DNA from: Sphingomonas gellani
GTDB taxonomy: Bacteria > Pseudomonadota > Alphaproteobacteria > Sphingomonadales > Sphingomonadaceae
Length of the DNA: 64,000 nt
Reading direction: 5' to 3'
Assembly: GCF_900110035.1 (NCBI RefSeq)
Contig: NZ_FOCF01000005.1
Span: 186,001 to 250,000, forward strand
Shown: positions 61,986-64,000 of the stretch, piece after piece
Numbering within the stretch: the stretch's first letter is position 1
Layout: every line of letters starts with the position of its first letter
Translations under genes and position numbers: made by a program
The notes under the pieces: model-generated
What the model saw: the letters and a program-made list of their open reading frames with translations, nothing else
Told to the model about the DNA's origin: nothing
The model's database searches: none

Positions 61986-63229
61986 GCGGCGGTTCTTCCA
62001 CTCGGCTCGACCGGCCGACATTCCGACCCGCCGTCATCGCGCTACTGCTGGTCGTCGGCGTCGTCGGCTTTCTCGGCACGCTGGTGCTGAGCGCCTATGC
62101 GCCGGATTGGCGCGGCGGGCACAATGGCGGCGCGCATGCCCTGTCCAACGGCGCGACCGGCTATGCAGGCCTGATCCGCCTCGCCGAGAAGACGGGACGC
62201 AACCCGCGTGTGGTGCGGGACGAAGCGGGCCTGCAAACCGAGAACCTGCTGGTCGCAACGCCGGAACATGGCAGCGTCGACGTCGATCCCGTCCTGTCGC
62301 ATCGGCAGGGCCGGGTCACGCTGATGGTGCTGCCGAAATGGCAGACCGTGCCCGACAAGCGACATGCCGGATGGGTGCGACAGGCAGGGTTGTTGCACGC
62401 CGGGGACCCGGGCGGAGTGCTCGCGCCAGCCACCCCCCTGTCGATAGGTCGCGTGCCAAGCGGCGGACAGCCTTTGGTCAACGCGGGCGACCTGCCCCCG
62501 GCCATCACCTTTCGCGCGCCCCGCCCTCTGCAGGTGATCGCCAACCGCCCCGTGATGGTGCAGGGCGAACGCCGCCTGACGCCCGGCCTGATCCCGATCA
62601 TCACCGATCGCCAGGGTCATGCCGTGCTGGTCAAGGTCGCGGATCGGCCCGTCTACATCCTGGCCGACCCGGACCTGCTCAACAACAAGGGTATGCGGCG
62701 CGAAAACGACGCCGCGTCGGCGCTGGCGCTGCTCGACTGGCTGAACTCGAACGAGGCGGACGGCATCTCGTTCGACGTGACGCTGAACGGCTTCGCCCGC
62801 ACGCGCAGCCCGTTGAAGCTGGCGCTGGAGCCGCCCTTCCTCGCCATGACGCTGGCGATCCTCGCGGCGCTGCTGCTGGTCGGGTGGCAGGCGACCGTCC
62901 GTTTCGGCGCCCCCCGCCGGCTGCCGCGCGCGATCGCGTTCGGCAAGGCGGCGCTGATCGACAACACCGCCGCGCTGATCCGCAAGGCGGGCCGCTGGGG
63001 CATGCTCGGCCCGCGCTATGCCGAGCTGGCGCGGGAACGCGCGGCGTTGGCGTTCGGCGCACCCGCCCGCCTGTCCGGCACGGAGCTGGACGCGTATCTA
63101 GACCGGCTGGAGCGACCACGGCGCTTTTCCGAACTGGCCGCCGCCGCCGCCGCGGCCGACACGCGCGAGGCGGTACTCGCCACCGCGCGCGACCTTCATG
63201 ATTGGCACAGGGGAGACAGGACGCAGTGA
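61982..63229 (+). CDS. DUF4350 domain-containing membrane protein
   Basis: 415 aa from GTG 61982. An N-terminal helix (about 15-35, [23 protein letters not shown]), a DUF4350 core ([36 protein letters not shown], then [32 protein letters not shown]), a second helix (about 280-305) and a cytoplasmic tail. Overlaps DUF4129 by four bases upstream and the MoxR gene by four downstream. Function unknown; position suggests a partner of the MoxR ATPase. Confidence 0.83.
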   Translation: MSGGSSTRLDRPTFRPAVIALLLVVGVVGFLGTLVLSAYAPDWRGGHNGGAHALSNGATGYAGLIRLAEKTGRNPRVVRDEAGLQTENLLVATPEHGSVDVDPVLSHRQGRVTLMVLPKWQTVPDKRHAGWVRQAGLLHAGDPGGVLAPATPLSIGRVPSGGQPLVNAGDLPPAITFRAPRPLQVIANRPVMVQGERRLTPGLIPIITDRQGHAVLVKVADRPVYILADPDLLNNKGMRRENDAASALALLDWLNSNEADGISFDVTLNGFARTRSPLKLALEPPFLAMTLAILAALLLVGWQATVRFGAPRRLPRAIAFGKAALIDNTAALIRKAGRWGMLGPRYAELARERAALAFGAPARLSGTELDAYLDRLERPRRFSELAAAAAAADTREAVLATARDLHDWHRGDRTQ

Positions 63230-64000
63230 CGCTTGATGAGGTGCCCGCGCTTGCCCAGCGCGTCCGGGCCGAAGTGGGCAAGGCCGTGGTCGGTCAGGAG
63301 CAGACGGTCGAACTGATGCTCGTCGCGCTGCTGTCGGGCGGACACATCCTGCTCGAAGGGCCACCGGGGACGGCCAAGACGCTGATCGCGCACAGCTTCG
63401 CGCGCGCGACCGGATTGGGCTTCGGCCGCATCCAGTTCACGCCCGACCTGCTGCCCGGCGACATCATCGGCGCCAACCTGTTCAACTTCCAGACGTCCAG
63501 CTTTTCCCTGACGCGCGGCCCGATCTTCTGCGACCTGCTGCTCGCCGACGAGATCAATCGCACGCCGCCCAAGACGCAGGCCGCGCTGCTGGAGGCGATG
63601 CAGGAACGCACGGTCACGATCGATGGCGACACCCTGCCGCTGGGACCTCGCTTCACCGTGGTCGCGACGCAGAACCCGATCGAGCAACAGGGCGTGTACC
63701 CGCTGCCCGAGGCGCAACTCGACCGGTTCCTGTTCAAGCAGCTGGTCGGCTATCCCTCCGCCGAGGAGGAACGCCGCATCATCGCGGCGCATGGCAGCCG
63801 CCAATCGGTGATGACGCCCGACGATTGGGGGGTCGAGCGGGTGCTGGACGCATCCGCCATTGCCGCGGCCGCCGATGCGGTCGAGACGGTGCGGCTGGTC
63901 GACGAGGTGGTGGACTATATCGCCGCGCTGGTCCGGGGCACGCGGCGCGTCGCCGATCTGGCGGGCGGAGCGTCGCCGCGCGCGGGTGCCATGATGGCAG
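63226..64000 (+). CDS. MoxR-family AAA+ ATPase (3' end cut by window edge)
   Basis: First 258 codons of a MoxR ATPase, from GTG 63226. Walker A GPPGTAKT (about 45-52), Walker [10 protein letters not shown] (about 104-112), sensor TQNPIEQQG, the MoxR-specific [19 protein letters not shown] and ARG-finger-like [13 protein letters not shown]. Known of the family: chaperone-like maturation of metal- or vWA-containing partners. It is coupled to DUF4350 by GTGA. vWA partners such as DUF58 genes are expected downstream of the window. Confidence 0.93.
   Translation, partial: MTLDEVPALAQRVRAEVGKAVVGQEQTVELMLVALLSGGHILLEGPPGTAKTLIAHSFARATGLGFGRIQFTPDLLPGDIIGANLFNFQTSSFSLTRGPIFCDLLLADEINRTPPKTQAALLEAMQERTVTIDGDTLPLGPRFTVVATQNPIEQQGVYPLPEAQLDRFLFKQLVGYPSAEEERRIIAAHGSRQSVMTPDDWGVERVLDASAIAAAADAVETVRLVDEVVDYIAALVRGTRRVADLAGGASPRAGAMMA

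Overview
The window reads as chromosome of a sphingomonad-type alphaproteobacterium (Sphingomonas or a close relative). It is GC-rich, with most codons ending in G or C. The gene content fits: a pyruvate dehydrogenase E1 beta subunit with an N-terminal lipoyl domain, UPF0262, DUF1285, DUF2849, DUF934 and DUF4893 proteins, a ferredoxin-type siroheme reductase beside an APS-type CysH, a tonB-exbB-exbD-exbD operon, and purC-purS-purQ. I see no insertion sequence, prophage, integrase or CRISPR array. Most of the window is core genome in short, translationally coupled operons. The assignment to Sphingomonadales is inference from gene content.

Layout. 1-3.5 kb (minus): tripartite drug efflux operon emrA-emrB-outer membrane factor. 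3.9-10.4 kb (minus): tamA-tamB envelope assembly. 10.6-14.3 kb: prepilin peptidase, thiolase, SH3 protein, 2-hydroxyacid dehydrogenase. 14.4-15.1 kb: a small NepR-like protein behind an EcfG-like promoter, facing a PilZ protein. 15.2-21.6 kb: nitronate monooxygenase-like protein, glycosyltransferase plus hydrolase, SelO, AstD. 21.6-25.6 kb (plus): sulfite assimilation operon (cobA, DUF2849, cysI, DUF934, cysH), followed by a Tat-signal SDR with its own EcfG-like promoter. 26.8-30.7 kb: dnaB, UPF0262, GH25-like protein, cytidine deaminase, squalene/phytoene synthase-like protein. 30.7-34.0 kb (plus): orphan TadG/TadE/TadE surface module, less GC-rich, preceded by a perfect 11-bp inverted repeat. 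34.1-36.6 kb (minus): pdhA-pdhB. 36.8-40.4 kb (plus): MFS, cysK, SleB-type hydrolase. 40.4-44.3 kb (minus): lipoprotein, hisI, dcd, SDR, purF. 44.3-45.0 kb: a gene-free stretch with a nested rod-like RNA candidate. 45.0-47.6 kb (minus): tonB-exbB-exbD-exbD. 47.8-52.2 kb: secreted protein, folB, GNAT, and DUF1285-NUDIX-CCA transferase. 52.1-58.0 kb (minus): GGDEF-EAL, parC, glycosyltransferase, DUF4893 lipoprotein. 58.3-61.2 kb: purC, small membrane protein, purS, purQ, queuosine-precursor transporter, tRNA-Arg. 61.3-64.0 kb (plus): DUF4129, DUF4350 and a MoxR ATPase that runs off the end.

How the genes work together. CobA makes the siroheme precursor for CysI, and CysH supplies sulfite to CysI. 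CysK, encoded 12 kb away, uses the sulfide. PurF, PurC, PurS and PurQ are consecutive de novo purine steps in two loci. TamA/TamB, TonB/ExbB/ExbD and EmrAB/OMF are envelope machines. The most unusual signals are non-coding or small: the NepR-like gene with an EcfG-like promoter, the nested-stem RNA candidate upstream of purF, the hairpin over the possible ribosome binding site of the TadG gene, the hairpins in both major gaps of the tonB operon, and tandem CtrA-like repeats upstream of the DUF4893 gene.
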